NCBI GenBank assembly: GCA_964609215.1
Contig: CAZSQZ010000020.1
Span: forward strand, 1-60,547
Direction of reading: 5' to 3'
Origin: JABDKJ01 sp964609215
GTDB lineage: Bacteria; Bacteroidota; Bacteroidia; Flavobacteriales_D; JABDKJ01
DNA length: 60,547 bases
In this document: positions 11,001-19,083 of the stretch, in pieces
Layout of the letters: each line of letters begins with the position of its first letter
Numbering within the stretch: position 1 is the first letter of the stretch
Program-made: the position numbers and the translations under genes
Notes under the pieces: generated by a model
Database searches by the model: none
What the model was told of the DNA's origin: nothing
The model's input: only the letters and a program-made list of their open reading frames with translations

Positions 11001-11572
11001 CTTCCTATAGACTTATTCAAAATTATCTTGATCTATCAAAATCCATTAAGCATCCAACATTTGTAGAGCCATATACCAGACTACTTGGAACATTAGAAGC
11101 CAACTGGATAAAAAATGAGGCAATTGAGGCTAGAGTAATTAATGGTTTGTCGGTTAAAAAATCCAAGATAAAGAGTAATCTTAAAAATGAGTATACACGC
11201 TATAACTTGTTAAGAGCGTACGAGAAAGCAGATAGATTTGATGAGTTGCCAAAAAAATATCATAGTGAAGAGGAAAAGGCAAGGACCGCGTTAATTGAAT
11301 ACATAAGTTGGGATGATCAAGTTCCCGATGAGCTAAAACTTCTGGGCTTGTTGAACAATTCAGATTCAACTTATTATTGTTTTGAGCTTAAATATGTGTA
11401 CACTAGAAACAATTATTTAGGTATCGCAGGCCCGTTCATCCAAAATGAAGCTCCTACAAAGCTGAAAAACATTAAAGCTTTTACGGATTGGGAGGCTTTA
11501 AATGACGATTGGAAAACGCAAAGTGAAAAGCTAATACCCTTATTGGAAGATGTGGAGTTAATAAAATATTAA
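8084..11572 (+). CDS. TraB/GumN-family protein with long C-terminal extension
   Basis: ATG at 8084 opens a clear signal peptide (MAKTSKIFSFVLLFWIFSTP...VKA), so I prefer it over an upstream TTG at 8027. Residues about 30-290 match the TraB/GumN fold: LLWKLEKEG, YLFGTMHV near the start and GAAHLIGENSVLKLLEQKG near residue 260, the two conserved histidine-containing motifs proposed to be metal/catalytic residues of this family. Typical family members are about 280-300 residues; this one has 1162. After the core come about three copies of a PsbP-like module, starting near residues 303, 456 and 615 and each ending in a phrase like FFNSFKTF or PFLNSFELL, then a helical tail from about 770 rich in leucine and charge that could be HEAT-like. 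Activity unknown; periplasmic location inferred. Confidence 0.75.
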   Translation: MAKTSKIFSFVLLFWIFSTPSVKAQDRTSYDLLWKLEKEGTKPSYLFGTMHVKDERVFQFSDSVLIALESCEQFALELHPDSMFKIIVDEKFFNSIDSPDKLLTQEEMQILKSKFKATTGMDYENFNFRNPLALREFLSAESQNKPQRKTFLDAYLLGLAKTFQKSIHGLERIESQLASFSEQSSIEQREDLIELLNNELDNSGNFLDQFIDTYSKGNLRNLEKYVSGSLDLPAFIERNKTMATSIDQLHSKGSIFSAIGAAHLIGENSVLKLLEQKGFKVKRVKANFTGIAKDYKIDHSKMKWQKFVDSKKGFSIETPGVLVKVPGDEFEFINMHSMIDLTGANSFIIFSIDLRSLPKDMKEKDMKKLLLDQFKKKDSFTHTKSNKFFRDNIEFNELYLEKEDGSATRIQYCHDNNNLFVNACFGFFSRPFPKEQDRFFNSFKTFQPNSNYLNNSKWKNKAGAFSINFPEEPAYLYNELENPINLNGDKFIVHIYSCLIPENNSVGYVAYNDYPTGYYLDSSYDGLNETLNELNQQGKVISEVDTSFIGDQLTFEFNYLAQNKFPSKMKFLFRGNRAYRIFELALGDDKNIDYSKFDPFLNSFELLPYGESKRKKYSVPEDSFDISFFDSKVLETDTIFSNDIAFNQLKFWSNTNPSSGGFYQLERSKISKYFKADNADTLLFNYTQDLLYWGDSITYKKFTEIDALPAYHIRYQNKYTDKLDEVVTWYDGEHIYCIYRIASDEEMRNDELLEIANSFNLKIEVRQMDLSSSKAEQIITDLNHDEMEIRDRALGSFSYYQWDEYERNILEKALYQEFEKDTNEIAIKRNLVSALASLNDSISRNFLLNHYLNQSEDLKEYILSTLAYDDTGIDNTIMDLFIKETPKKNEAEYFSFFYALEDSLEIPMERLSDFIEILKDEYYEKEILHLITQVLITFPETEPLISENMHILTNNSVRDFNTYREMVDKQEIPSYRLIQNYLDLSKSIKHPTFVEPYTRLLGTLEANWIKNEAIEARVINGLSVKKSKIKSNLKNEYTRYNLLRAYEKADRFDELPKKYHSEEEKARTALIEYISWDDQVPDELKLLGLLNNSDSTYYCFELKYVYTRNNYLGIAGPFIQNEAPTKLKNIKAFTDWEALNDDWKTQSEKLIPLLEDVELIKY

Positions 11573-11641
11573 TACCGGATTGTAACATATAGCTCTTTCA
11601 ACCGTCTATCACATAATTACTTTTTTAAACATTCTTTCTAT

Positions 11642-11661
11642 TAATTTTGATTAAATCAAAA
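11642..11661 (+). promoter_or_regulatory. Candidate promoter -7 element with palindrome
   Basis: TAATTTTG at 11642-11649 fits the Bacteroidota -7 consensus TAnnTTTG and lies 20 bp before the ATG of the next gene. It overlaps a 17-bp odd palindrome (TTTTGATT-A-AATCAAAA, 11645-11661). No convincing -33 TTG was found at the right distance, so this is tentative. Confidence 0.3.
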
Positions 11662-11669
11662 AGCACATT

Positions 11670-14048
11670 ATGAAATTATTATCTACCTTATTATCAATTC
11701 TTCTTTTTTCTATCAGTTCATATGCACAATTGAATGTTTCTTTTGTGGGCCAAGTGGAGTATCCTTCTTCAAGTAGTGATATATGGGGTTACGTTTCACC
11801 AGATGGTACCGAATATGCAATAATAGGCTTGGAATGTGCAGTGTCTATAGTTTCATTAGAAGATCCTGCAAATCCAGTTGAAGTTGCTCAATTACCTGGT
11901 GCCTGTTCAACATGGAGAGATATTAAAACCTGGGGCGAGTTTGCTTACGTTACCAATGAGACAGGTAATGGATTAATGGTTATTGATCTAACCGATTTAC
12001 CCGCAACAGCTACTGCAACCGATTGGACACCAACTATTCCTGGTTTGGGCACCCTGAGTTCAATCCATAATATTTATATAGATGAGTTCGGATATGCATA
12101 CCTATCTGGCTCGAATATAAACTCAGGTGGTTTATTGTATATTGATGTATTTTCTAATCCGGGGCAACCCGAATTTGTAGGTAATGGTCCAGCAATATAT
12201 TCACATGATATTTATGCGCGAAACAATATCGCATACAGCTCTGAAATTGGTGAAGGACATTTTACCATATACGATGTAACAGACAAGACCAATACAATTG
12301 CAATGGGTGTTCAGGGTACTACAGGAGCTTTTACTCATAATACTTGGTTATCTGATGATGAGACGATCTTGTATACAACTGATGAAGTATCTAATGCACC
12401 AGTCGGAGCTTACGATATCTCGGATCCTACGGATATTCAACTCCTAGATGACTTCAGACCTTTGGAAACTTTAGGTGAGGGTGTTGTTCCACACAATGTT
12501 CATGTATGGCAAGATTGGTTAATCATTTCTTACTATAGTGATGGGTGTATAATTGTTGACGGATCCAACCCAACTAATCTAGTTGAAGTTGGAAACTTCG
12601 ATACCTTTTTAGCCAATGTTGCAGGATTTAATGGAGCTTGGGGAGCTTATCCCTTTTTACCCTCTGGCTTAATTTTAATTTCAGATATTCAATCGGGTCT
12701 CTTTATCCTAGAGCCTAATTATGTAAATGCATGCTGGTTGGAAGGAACAGTCTCGGATGCGAATAGCGGAATGGGAATTAATGGCGCAGACATAGAGATT
12801 ATAAGCACCATTATCACAGAAGAATCTGCATTTAATGGAGACTATGCAACAGGATATGCTATTTCAGGAACCTATGATGTTTCTGTATCTAAAGGTGGTT
12901 ACATTCCGCAAGTAATTCAGGTAGAGTTGGAAAATGGAGTTATTACAGAATTAGATGTAGAGCTTATTCCTTTAACTCCAATCGGAATTACAGGAGTAGT
13001 TTTGGATGCAGCTTCTGGAAATCCTATTCCAAATGCTTTGGTAAAAATAGAGAATGAAGACTTCAATTTTGATTTGATAACGGATGCGAGTGGAAACTTT
13101 TCGGTAGCAAATTTCTTTGAAGGTTCTTACGATGTAATAGCTGGAATATGGGGATACAGAACAGGTATTCAAGCTGGAAACATAGATGACACCAATAATA
13201 ACCTAACTCTCGAATTGGAGGAAGGTTATGAAGATATCTTTAGTTTAGATTTAGGTTGGGAAGTAACTGAGGCTCCTCTTCAGGGAACATGGGAATTAGC
13301 TCAGCCTCCTATCGGTTTAACGGGTGGAGCTCCTTTTTTCATTGCACCTAACGAAGATTCATCAAGTGATATTGGTAATGCCTCTTACGTTACGGGCAAT
13401 GGTCCCGTTATTGACAATACTATATTAATTGGTGGAGGAACTACATTAACCTCACCTGTTTTCGATGCAAGTACTTTTGACTATCCAAGTATTTCCTATT
13501 ACCTATGGCACATCTCATTTAATCAACTGCAGCAAGGCCCTGATGATACTCCTTTATATGTAATATTGGAAAATGGTGTGGACAGTATGGTTGTAGACTC
13601 TATTATTTATCAAAGTTTGGCGCCTGTAGAATGGATTCAACATGAAATAGATATTCCAGAATTCATGACACCGACAGAAAACATGACTATCAGTTATTAT
13701 ATAAATACAGGTTCTGGTTATGCTATTGTTGCAGAATCTGGTGTGGATCACTTTCTTGTATTTGAAGGAGAGCCTTCCTCAGTTATAGAGCAAAGTGAAA
13801 ATATAAAACTGAAAGCCTTCCCTAATCCATCTAACCAAGATTTTAATATTGTCTACGAACTATTGAATAATTTGGACAATGGACAAATTCAGGTGTACAA
13901 TGGTTTAGGACAACTAGTAGAACAAGTTTCAATTAGCAATAATCAAGGCAGGATTGTTTTGGGTCAAGATTATGCAAGTGGATTTTACAATGTGAGATTA
14001 CTAAACGGAAATGAAATTTCTAAGAGCTTAAAGCTTATTAAGCAATAA
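11670..14048 (+). CDS. Choice-of-anchor B / LVIVD-propeller protein with type A T9SS sorting domain
   Basis: Signal peptide at residues 1-20 (ends SSYAQ). Residues 20-350 form an LVIVD-type beta-propeller with repeated units such as SIVSLEDPANPVEVAQLPG and MVIDLTDLP, typical of the choice-of-anchor B family. Two carboxypeptidase-regulatory-like beta-sandwiches follow (WLEGTVSDANSG near 353, GITGVVLDAASGNPIPNA near 437). A jelly-roll-like region precedes a C-terminal type A T9SS domain (FPNPSNQDF ... GFYNVRL) at about 715-792. It should be exported by Sec, then T9SS, and left at or outside the surface. Biochemical role unknown. A strong terminator follows at 14074. Confidence 0.88.
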   Translation: MKLLSTLLSILLFSISSYAQLNVSFVGQVEYPSSSSDIWGYVSPDGTEYAIIGLECAVSIVSLEDPANPVEVAQLPGACSTWRDIKTWGEFAYVTNETGNGLMVIDLTDLPATATATDWTPTIPGLGTLSSIHNIYIDEFGYAYLSGSNINSGGLLYIDVFSNPGQPEFVGNGPAIYSHDIYARNNIAYSSEIGEGHFTIYDVTDKTNTIAMGVQGTTGAFTHNTWLSDDETILYTTDEVSNAPVGAYDISDPTDIQLLDDFRPLETLGEGVVPHNVHVWQDWLIISYYSDGCIIVDGSNPTNLVEVGNFDTFLANVAGFNGAWGAYPFLPSGLILISDIQSGLFILEPNYVNACWLEGTVSDANSGMGINGADIEIISTIITEESAFNGDYATGYAISGTYDVSVSKGGYIPQVIQVELENGVITELDVELIPLTPIGITGVVLDAASGNPIPNALVKIENEDFNFDLITDASGNFSVANFFEGSYDVIAGIWGYRTGIQAGNIDDTNNNLTLELEEGYEDIFSLDLGWEVTEAPLQGTWELAQPPIGLTGGAPFFIAPNEDSSSDIGNASYVTGNGPVIDNTILIGGGTTLTSPVFDASTFDYPSISYYLWHISFNQLQQGPDDTPLYVILENGVDSMVVDSIIYQSLAPVEWIQHEIDIPEFMTPTENMTISYYINTGSGYAIVAESGVDHFLVFEGEPSSVIEQSENIKLKAFPNPSNQDFNIVYELLNNLDNGQIQVYNGLGQLVEQVSISNNQGRIVLGQDYASGFYNVRLLNGNEISKSLKLIKQ

Positions 14049-14051
14049 TTT

Positions 14052-14159
14052 TTAGCAAAATATTTCTCTATCTGCTCCGCATAAATTGTATGCGGGGCAT
14101 TTTTTACACCTCTTTCCTTTCTTATATTTCTTACAACACTTCTTCTTCTTTAATTCCAT
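14052..14159 (-). CDS. Possible 35-residue Lys/Cys-rich small protein
   Basis: ATG at 14159 opens a 35-codon frame: MELKKKKCCKKYKKGKRC, then KKCPAYNLC and a final Cys before the stop. Six cysteines in a CC...CxxC...C pattern within a lysine-rich peptide resemble short metal-binding or nucleic-acid-binding peptides; I recall similar KKCCKKYKKGK peptides in flavobacteria but cannot confirm this here. The frame stays open upstream to about 14319 without an ATG, so a longer form with a rare start is possible. The last third coincides with the terminator hairpin of the convergent gene, which argues either for dual use or for chance. No function assigned. Confidence 0.4.
   Translation of the reverse strand: MELKKKKCCKKYKKGKRCKKCPAYNLCGADREIFC
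14074..14106 (+). terminator. Rho-independent terminator after the LVIVD-propeller gene
   Basis: GCTCCGCATA (14074-14083) pairs with TATGCGGGGC (14089-14098) with one G-T wobble, 5-base loop, followed by a T tract. It lies 25 bp after the stop at 14048 and overlaps the small minus-strand frame. Confidence 0.8.
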
Positions 14160-14438
14160 TTCTGGAATAATTTGCTCAGAAGTAAATGCTTGAATAATCT
14201 CTTTTTGAATATCTATTTTCAATTTTTGATTTGATACTTCAAATTTGCAATTTGAAAACGTCTCTGGGAATAGCAGATTTATGTGAATTCTTTGGATAAA
14301 TTGCTGGCGAATTGGACCTTAAGCCTTCAAATGGCAAAAACTTAATAGAAAAAAGATTATGGAATTCAACGAATCATTTATTATTTCGTTATAATTAAGT
14401 GATACTTGCAGTGTAAATTGCGATCAAATTATTAAAAC
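14160..14438. other. Intergenic stretch upstream of msrA
   Basis: No convincing gene. A minus-strand frame continuing the Lys/Cys peptide runs to about 14319 without a standard start. The section around 14220-14260 is low-complexity (repeated CAAATTTG/TTTGATACTTC words). The msrA promoter should lie in the last 100 bp, but I find no clean TAnnTTTG. Confidence 0.5.
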
Positions 14439-15098
14439 ATGAAAACATTATTTTTTTCCCTTTTAACAAGTTTGTTCATTTTCAGTTGTGCATTCAAGAC
14501 TGCAGATGTGCAGGTAATGGAGCAAAAGAAACTTAGTCCGGAAGAACTTGCAAAACTAGAAAAAGCGTATTTCGCATCAGGTTGCTTTTGGTGTGTAGAA
14601 GCTATTTTCGAAAGTGTTCACGGAGTTGAAGAAGCAATTTCTGGTTATACAGGAGGTTTTACTGAAAACCCAACTTATGAATCCATAGGAACTGGAAGAA
14701 CAGGACATGCAGAAGCTGTTGAGGTGTATTATAATCCTGATATAGTAAGTTACGAAACTTTGGTGAAGGTTTATTATGGTTCTCATGATCCAACAACTGT
14801 AAATGGCCAGTCTCCAGATTTTGGTAGTCAATACAGATCAATGATCTTATATAACAATGAGTCTGAGAAAAAAATAGCTGAAGATTTCAAGAAAAATATA
14901 GAAAGCAGCGAAATGTATAGCCAACCAATTGCAACGGAGATTGTTGCTTTTAAAAAGTTTTGGAAGGCAGAAGAATATCATCAGGATTTTGAAAGATTAA
15001 ACCCTACCCAAGGTTATGTAGTGCAGGTTTCTATTCCAAGGTTGAATAGATTTAAAAAAGCATTTCCAGAATTATTGAAAGAAAATATGCATAAATGA
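14439..15098 (+). CDS. msrA: Peptide-methionine (S)-S-oxide reductase, lipoprotein form
   Basis: The MsrA core is clear: GCFWC with nucleophilic Cys49, GVEEAISGYTGG, TGHAEAVEV, HDPTTVNGQ and SQYRS. It reduces methionine-S-sulfoxide in proteins. The N-terminus MKTLFFSLLTSLFIFSC is a lipoprotein signal with Cys17 as lipidation site, so this MsrA should sit on the periplasmic side of a membrane rather than in the cytosol. The only other cysteine is Cys52 of the CFWC motif; no C-terminal recycling cysteines are present, so electrons may pass through the Cys49/Cys52 pair. No MsrB domain is fused. The stop overlaps the next ATG by 4 bp, so the two genes are probably co-transcribed. Confidence 0.93.
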   Translation: MKTLFFSLLTSLFIFSCAFKTADVQVMEQKKLSPEELAKLEKAYFASGCFWCVEAIFESVHGVEEAISGYTGGFTENPTYESIGTGRTGHAEAVEVYYNPDIVSYETLVKVYYGSHDPTTVNGQSPDFGSQYRSMILYNNESEKKIAEDFKKNIESSEMYSQPIATEIVAFKKFWKAEEYHQDFERLNPTQGYVVQVSIPRLNRFKKAFPELLKENMHK

Positions 15099-15535
15099 CC
15101 AGTGACTTGGCCTATCTCTTTGAAAGAGACCTTAACCGACTAATACAAGAAATTAAAGCCTTCAAAAAAGATGCAGACCTTTGGGTTATAGCAGGTGATA
15201 TAAAAAACACTCCTGGAAACTTAGCAATGCATGTGGCTGGAAATCTGAGGCACTTTATTGGAAAAACAATAGGTAATACTTCCTATAAAAGAAACCGAGA
15301 TTTTGAGTTCAATGGCAAATTGAGTCGAAACGAACTTATTGAAGAGTTAAAAAATGCTCGTCTTGAGGTAAAACAAACCTTTGATAAAATAACCATCAAC
15401 CAGTTTTTTGAAAACTATCCTTTGGAGGTTTTTGGAAATACAATGAGTACATTTCGTTTTATGGTCCACCTCAGCGGTCATTTAAATTATCATTTAGGAC
15501 AGATCAATTATTGCCGAAGAATTCTCGAATCTTAG
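15095..15535 (+). CDS. DinB-like (DUF1572-type) four-helix protein
   Basis: 146 residues, all helical in appearance, with family features: NTPGNLAMHVAGNLRHFIG (first metal-binding His) and FMVHLSGHLNYHLGQI (two further His, about 29 residues from the end). This arrangement matches the DinB/YfiT superfamily of small metal-binding helical bundles, some of which are thiol-dependent transferases. Four-base overlap with msrA suggests a shared operon and perhaps a thiol/oxidative-stress role; that is inference. No DNA-damage role is implied by the name. Confidence 0.75.
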   Translation: MTSDLAYLFERDLNRLIQEIKAFKKDADLWVIAGDIKNTPGNLAMHVAGNLRHFIGKTIGNTSYKRNRDFEFNGKLSRNELIEELKNARLEVKQTFDKITINQFFENYPLEVFGNTMSTFRFMVHLSGHLNYHLGQINYCRRILES

Positions 15536-15551
15536 GAACAAATTCATATAC

Positions 15552-16493
15552 ATGATACCTAGTAAAGAAGAGTTAATAAACACTGCTCAACGGATTAAAC
15601 CATTTGTTCATCGCACTCCAGTATTAGCTTCTCGTTTACTCAATAATCTTTCTGGAGCTGACATCTATTTTAAATGCGAGAATCTTCAACGAATGGGTGC
15701 ATTTAAAATGCGTGGAGCCGCTAACGCTATTTTAAATTTATCAGAAGAGCAAAAAAGAAATGGAGTCGTCACTCATTCTTCTGGAAACTTTGCACAGGCA
15801 GTTTCTTTGGCTGCAAAAGAAATTGGAATAAAGGCTTATATAGTAATGCCCTCCTCTGCTCCAAAAGTTAAAATAGAAGCTGTCAAATCATATGATGGTG
15901 AGGTAATCATTTGTGAACCTACTCTTCAAGCCAGAGAAGAAACAGCACAAAAAATTGTTAAGGACAAAGGTGCAAGCTTCTTACATCCTTCAAATGACAT
16001 TGATGTTATTCTAGGGCAAGGAACTGCAGCAATGGAATTGCTTGAAGAACAAAAAAATCTGGACTTTATATTAACCCCTGTAGGTGGAGGTGGCTTAATA
16101 GCAGGAAGTGCATTGGCCGCACATTATCTTGGTGAAAACTGCCAGACCATAGGTGGAGAACCATTTGCTGTGGATGATGCGTATCGCTCATTGAAAAGTG
16201 GAAAAATAGAGACGAACGAAAGCACCAACACCATTGCAGACGGACTCAAAACACAACTGGGATCTAACAATTTTCCTATTATTCAAAAATTGGTGAAAGA
16301 AATTATTCGAGTAGAGGAGAACGAAATTATAGAAGCCATGAAATTCATTTGGCAAAGAATGAAAATAATTATTGAACCATCTTGCGCAGTTCCTTTTGCT
16401 GCTGTATTAAAAGACAAGGAAAAATTCTCTGATAAGAAAGTCGGTATTGTTCTGAGTGGCGGAAATGTAGATTTGGAGAAATTGCCATTTTAG
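15552..16493 (+). CDS. Threonine/serine dehydratase or serine racemase-like PLP enzyme
   Basis: Fold type II PLP enzyme of 313 residues. The Schiff-base lysine is Lys52 in MGAFKMRGA; SSGNFAQA is the substrate/cofactor loop and VGGGGLIAG the glycine-rich phosphate-binding loop. The GAFK form (rather than GSFK) is common in the serine racemase / hydroxyaspartate dehydratase branch. It lacks the C-terminal ACT regulatory domain of biosynthetic IlvA (about 500 residues), so it is a catabolic or racemase type. It starts 16 bp after the DinB-like gene on the same strand, so it may end a three-gene operon with msrA. Exact substrate cannot be read from the sequence. Confidence 0.85.
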   Translation: MIPSKEELINTAQRIKPFVHRTPVLASRLLNNLSGADIYFKCENLQRMGAFKMRGAANAILNLSEEQKRNGVVTHSSGNFAQAVSLAAKEIGIKAYIVMPSSAPKVKIEAVKSYDGEVIICEPTLQAREETAQKIVKDKGASFLHPSNDIDVILGQGTAAMELLEEQKNLDFILTPVGGGGLIAGSALAAHYLGENCQTIGGEPFAVDDAYRSLKSGKIETNESTNTIADGLKTQLGSNNFPIIQKLVKEIIRVEENEIIEAMKFIWQRMKIIIEPSCAVPFAAVLKDKEKFSDKKVGIVLSGGNVDLEKLPF

Positions 16494-16609
16494 ATTTTCT
16501 CAGATAATTTATAAAGCACACCGCTTTTAAATTTATAACAAGGGCATAAAATAATTTATTTGATAGTCGGAAATTAAAGAAATGCTTTTACGATATTTGT
16601 ATTCACGCC

Positions 16610-18193
16610 ATGCCCAGAGTGATAACCATTATATTAGTTTTAGTCCAAAGTTTAGTTGCATTAGGACAAAACCAAAATATCTCACAAGGTAATGTATTTG
16701 ATGGTGAACCTTTTTTAGCAATAAACCCTAATAATGCTCAGCATATTGTAGTTGCCTGGATGGGGTGGGTTAATTTGTCAAATCAATTCAAAATAAAGAC
16801 TAAAACAAGTTTTGATGGAGGACAAACATGGAGTGTGGCTGTTGAAATTCCTCATACTATTAGCACCTATTCCTCTGCTGACCCAAGTTTAGATTTTGAT
16901 CATGAGGCCAATGTATATCTTTGTTTTATTGACTTTACCGGCACAACACCACCAGTAACTGGAGGTGTTTATTTAAACAAATCCACAGATGGAGGTTTGT
17001 CTTGGAGTGAATCCATTGAAGTAATAAATAGTGAATATGATGGCGTGAAATGGCCAATAGACAGGCCCTGGATGGAAATAGATAAATCTTCTGGACCTAA
17101 TCAGGGGAATATTTACATAACCACCATGAACCTGAATCAAAATGATCCCAGTTTTCATCCCTACCTTTCTGTTTCAAGTGATGGAGGAAATAGCTTCGAA
17201 AACTCCTATATAGATACTATAGACTGGCTTGCTGGAAGTATCAATCCCAAATCTATGTGCTCACCAGCACTTAGTTCAACTGGAATTTTTTATGGTGCCT
17301 ATCCTTCTTTGGAATTTTCTCAAAGCCCCTTCCTTCAAACCTTTCTAGCCACATCAATTGATGGAGGTACTAGCCTAAGTCATAGCAATGTTATAACTTA
17401 CAACTCTCCTACTAACCTTGTAAACTTTCCTTTTGCGAAGAAAGGAAGCCTTTTATTATCAAATCCTGCAAATCCGGATCATTTGGCTTTCATATTTCCA
17501 AGTGCCACTAATGGAGATATAGATGTATTTTTAGTTGAGTCTCTTAATGCCGGTTCTTCCTGGACTTCACCGGAAAGAATAAATGATGACCCTATTGGTA
17601 ATAATAGAATGCAAGATTTAATATGGGGAGGTTTTGACTTGGACGGTGACCTTATAATAAGTTGGAGAGATCGGAGAAACGGAACGGATAGCACCTATCA
17701 AACACAATCGGAAATCTGGGCTGCTTTTCGAGATATGAACTCTAATCTCTTCAGTTCAAATTTTCAAATCACCGATCAAACCGTTGCCTTTGATACTATT
17801 TTGGAAAGTGCTGGAAATGATTTTATGAGTATCAAAATTCAAAACGATACAATCTATAGTTCATGGGGAGACACAAGAGATGGAAGACTAAATATTTGGT
17901 TTCAAAAATTAACAACAGATGGAATTGTAATTTCAGTTCAACAAATATCTTCAGAGTTTATCCCTGAAATATTTATTTATCCTAACCCGACAAGTTCTTC
18001 TATTAGTATAGAAGGAGAAGACTTGGAAAAAATAAATGTATTTGATTTTGCTGGTAAAAAATTGTTTACAAAACAAAATGAATTTGGCTTGGAAAGAATG
18101 AACTTTACTTTAGAGAGCTATCCCATTGGCACCTATATTATTGAGGTTCAAACTAAGAATGGTAAATTAATGAAGAAGATCATCAAGGAATAA
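16610..18193 (+). CDS. Sialidase-like (BNR/Asp-box) secreted protein with type A T9SS domain
   Basis: Signal peptide at residues 1-20 (ends ALGQ). At least four Asp-box motifs recur: FDGGQTWS, STDGGLSWSE, SSDGGNSFE and SIDGGTS, plus LNAGSSWTSP, which mark a six-bladed sialidase-type propeller. The catalytic arginine triad and Tyr/Glu pair of true sialidases could not be verified by eye, so the activity may be different. C-terminus has a type A T9SS domain: YPNPTSSSISIEG ... GTYIIEVQTKNGKLMKKI. The T9SS should bring it to the cell surface or medium. It is monocistronic in appearance, with 107 bp to the next gene. Confidence 0.82.
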   Translation: MPRVITIILVLVQSLVALGQNQNISQGNVFDGEPFLAINPNNAQHIVVAWMGWVNLSNQFKIKTKTSFDGGQTWSVAVEIPHTISTYSSADPSLDFDHEANVYLCFIDFTGTTPPVTGGVYLNKSTDGGLSWSESIEVINSEYDGVKWPIDRPWMEIDKSSGPNQGNIYITTMNLNQNDPSFHPYLSVSSDGGNSFENSYIDTIDWLAGSINPKSMCSPALSSTGIFYGAYPSLEFSQSPFLQTFLATSIDGGTSLSHSNVITYNSPTNLVNFPFAKKGSLLLSNPANPDHLAFIFPSATNGDIDVFLVESLNAGSSWTSPERINDDPIGNNRMQDLIWGGFDLDGDLIISWRDRRNGTDSTYQTQSEIWAAFRDMNSNLFSSNFQITDQTVAFDTILESAGNDFMSIKIQNDTIYSSWGDTRDGRLNIWFQKLTTDGIVISVQQISSEFIPEIFIYPNPTSSSISIEGEDLEKINVFDFAGKKLFTKQNEFGLERMNFTLESYPIGTYIIEVQTKNGKLMKKIIKE

Positions 18194-18300
18194 ATTCTTT
18201 TTGTAAAGTTGTATTTTGAGAATATTTCTATTCATAATTAAGTCATGATTGTACAGTTAGCTCAAAACACTAAGTTGATCCTTGCAACTGGTAAAATTAA

Positions 18301-19029
18301 ATGAAGAATCAAATATTTATATTACTCACTTTTCTAATATCTATGTTTACTTATGGTCAAAATGAGCTTCAAACAGTTGAGCCTAGCAGCATACATGTGC
18401 CTGATTTAAGTCTTGAGACAAAGGCTGAAATTGAAAGGCAGGATGAATTATTATCTAAAGATGATTTGTCAGAAAATGAAGAAAAGGAACTTGACTCCTT
18501 GCTTTTTAAGTATGGGGAAGTTGTTGAGAGTGTTTATGATATTATTGATGGAGGTTGCAGTTGGTATTGTGGTGGCGGTAATTATAAAATTGTTGCATCA
18601 TCCTATTTGAAAGAAAGTGGAAAAAACGTTTACAATGCAGAGTCTGCCAATGATCTAAGCTACGAAACGGCATGGGTAGAAGGAACAGCCAATGATGGCG
18701 CTGGGGAATATCTCGAATATTACTTCGAAAATGAAAGCCCTAGAATTACCACCATTATTGTTTCCAATGGATATATGAAATCAGACCAAGCATGGAGAAA
18801 CAATAACCGAGTTAAATCATTGAAATTATATGTGAACGGAAGCCCCTTTCGAATCCTTAAACTAAACGATTCAAAAACTGATCAGAAATTTGAGCTTGGA
18901 ACTTTTGGGCACAATGAAGATGGTAGTGATTTGGTTTTAAGGTTTGAAATTCTGGAAGTTTATAAAGGAGAAAAGTATAATGACACTGCAATAAGCGAAA
19001 TTTACTTTGATGGAATAGATGTCCATTAA
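18301..19029 (+). CDS. Secreted protein with NADase-type glycan-binding (discoidin-like) domain
   Basis: Signal peptide ends at FTYGQ near residue 20. Residues 21-90 form a charged, probably helical linker. From about residue 97 the protein shows VASSYLKESGKNVYNAESANDLSYETAWVEG-type sequence and later RVKSLKLYVNG and FEILEVYKGEKYNDTAISEI, which I recognise as the discoidin-like glycan-binding domain named after bacterial NADase toxins. No catalytic domain is present, and no T9SS tail is seen, so it probably stays in the periplasm or is a binding protein. Target unknown. Confidence 0.7.
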   Translation: MKNQIFILLTFLISMFTYGQNELQTVEPSSIHVPDLSLETKAEIERQDELLSKDDLSENEEKELDSLLFKYGEVVESVYDIIDGGCSWYCGGGNYKIVASSYLKESGKNVYNAESANDLSYETAWVEGTANDGAGEYLEYYFENESPRITTIIVSNGYMKSDQAWRNNNRVKSLKLYVNGSPFRILKLNDSKTDQKFELGTFGHNEDGSDLVLRFEILEVYKGEKYNDTAISEIYFDGIDVH

Positions 19030-19083
19030 CCCTTTAAATAAAATGCTATTCTTAAAGATTATATACTAAATTAAGCAGATTAA

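Noticed and set aside
16610..18193. Calling the Asp-box protein a true sialidase
   Set aside because: The catalytic arginines could not be identified by eye.
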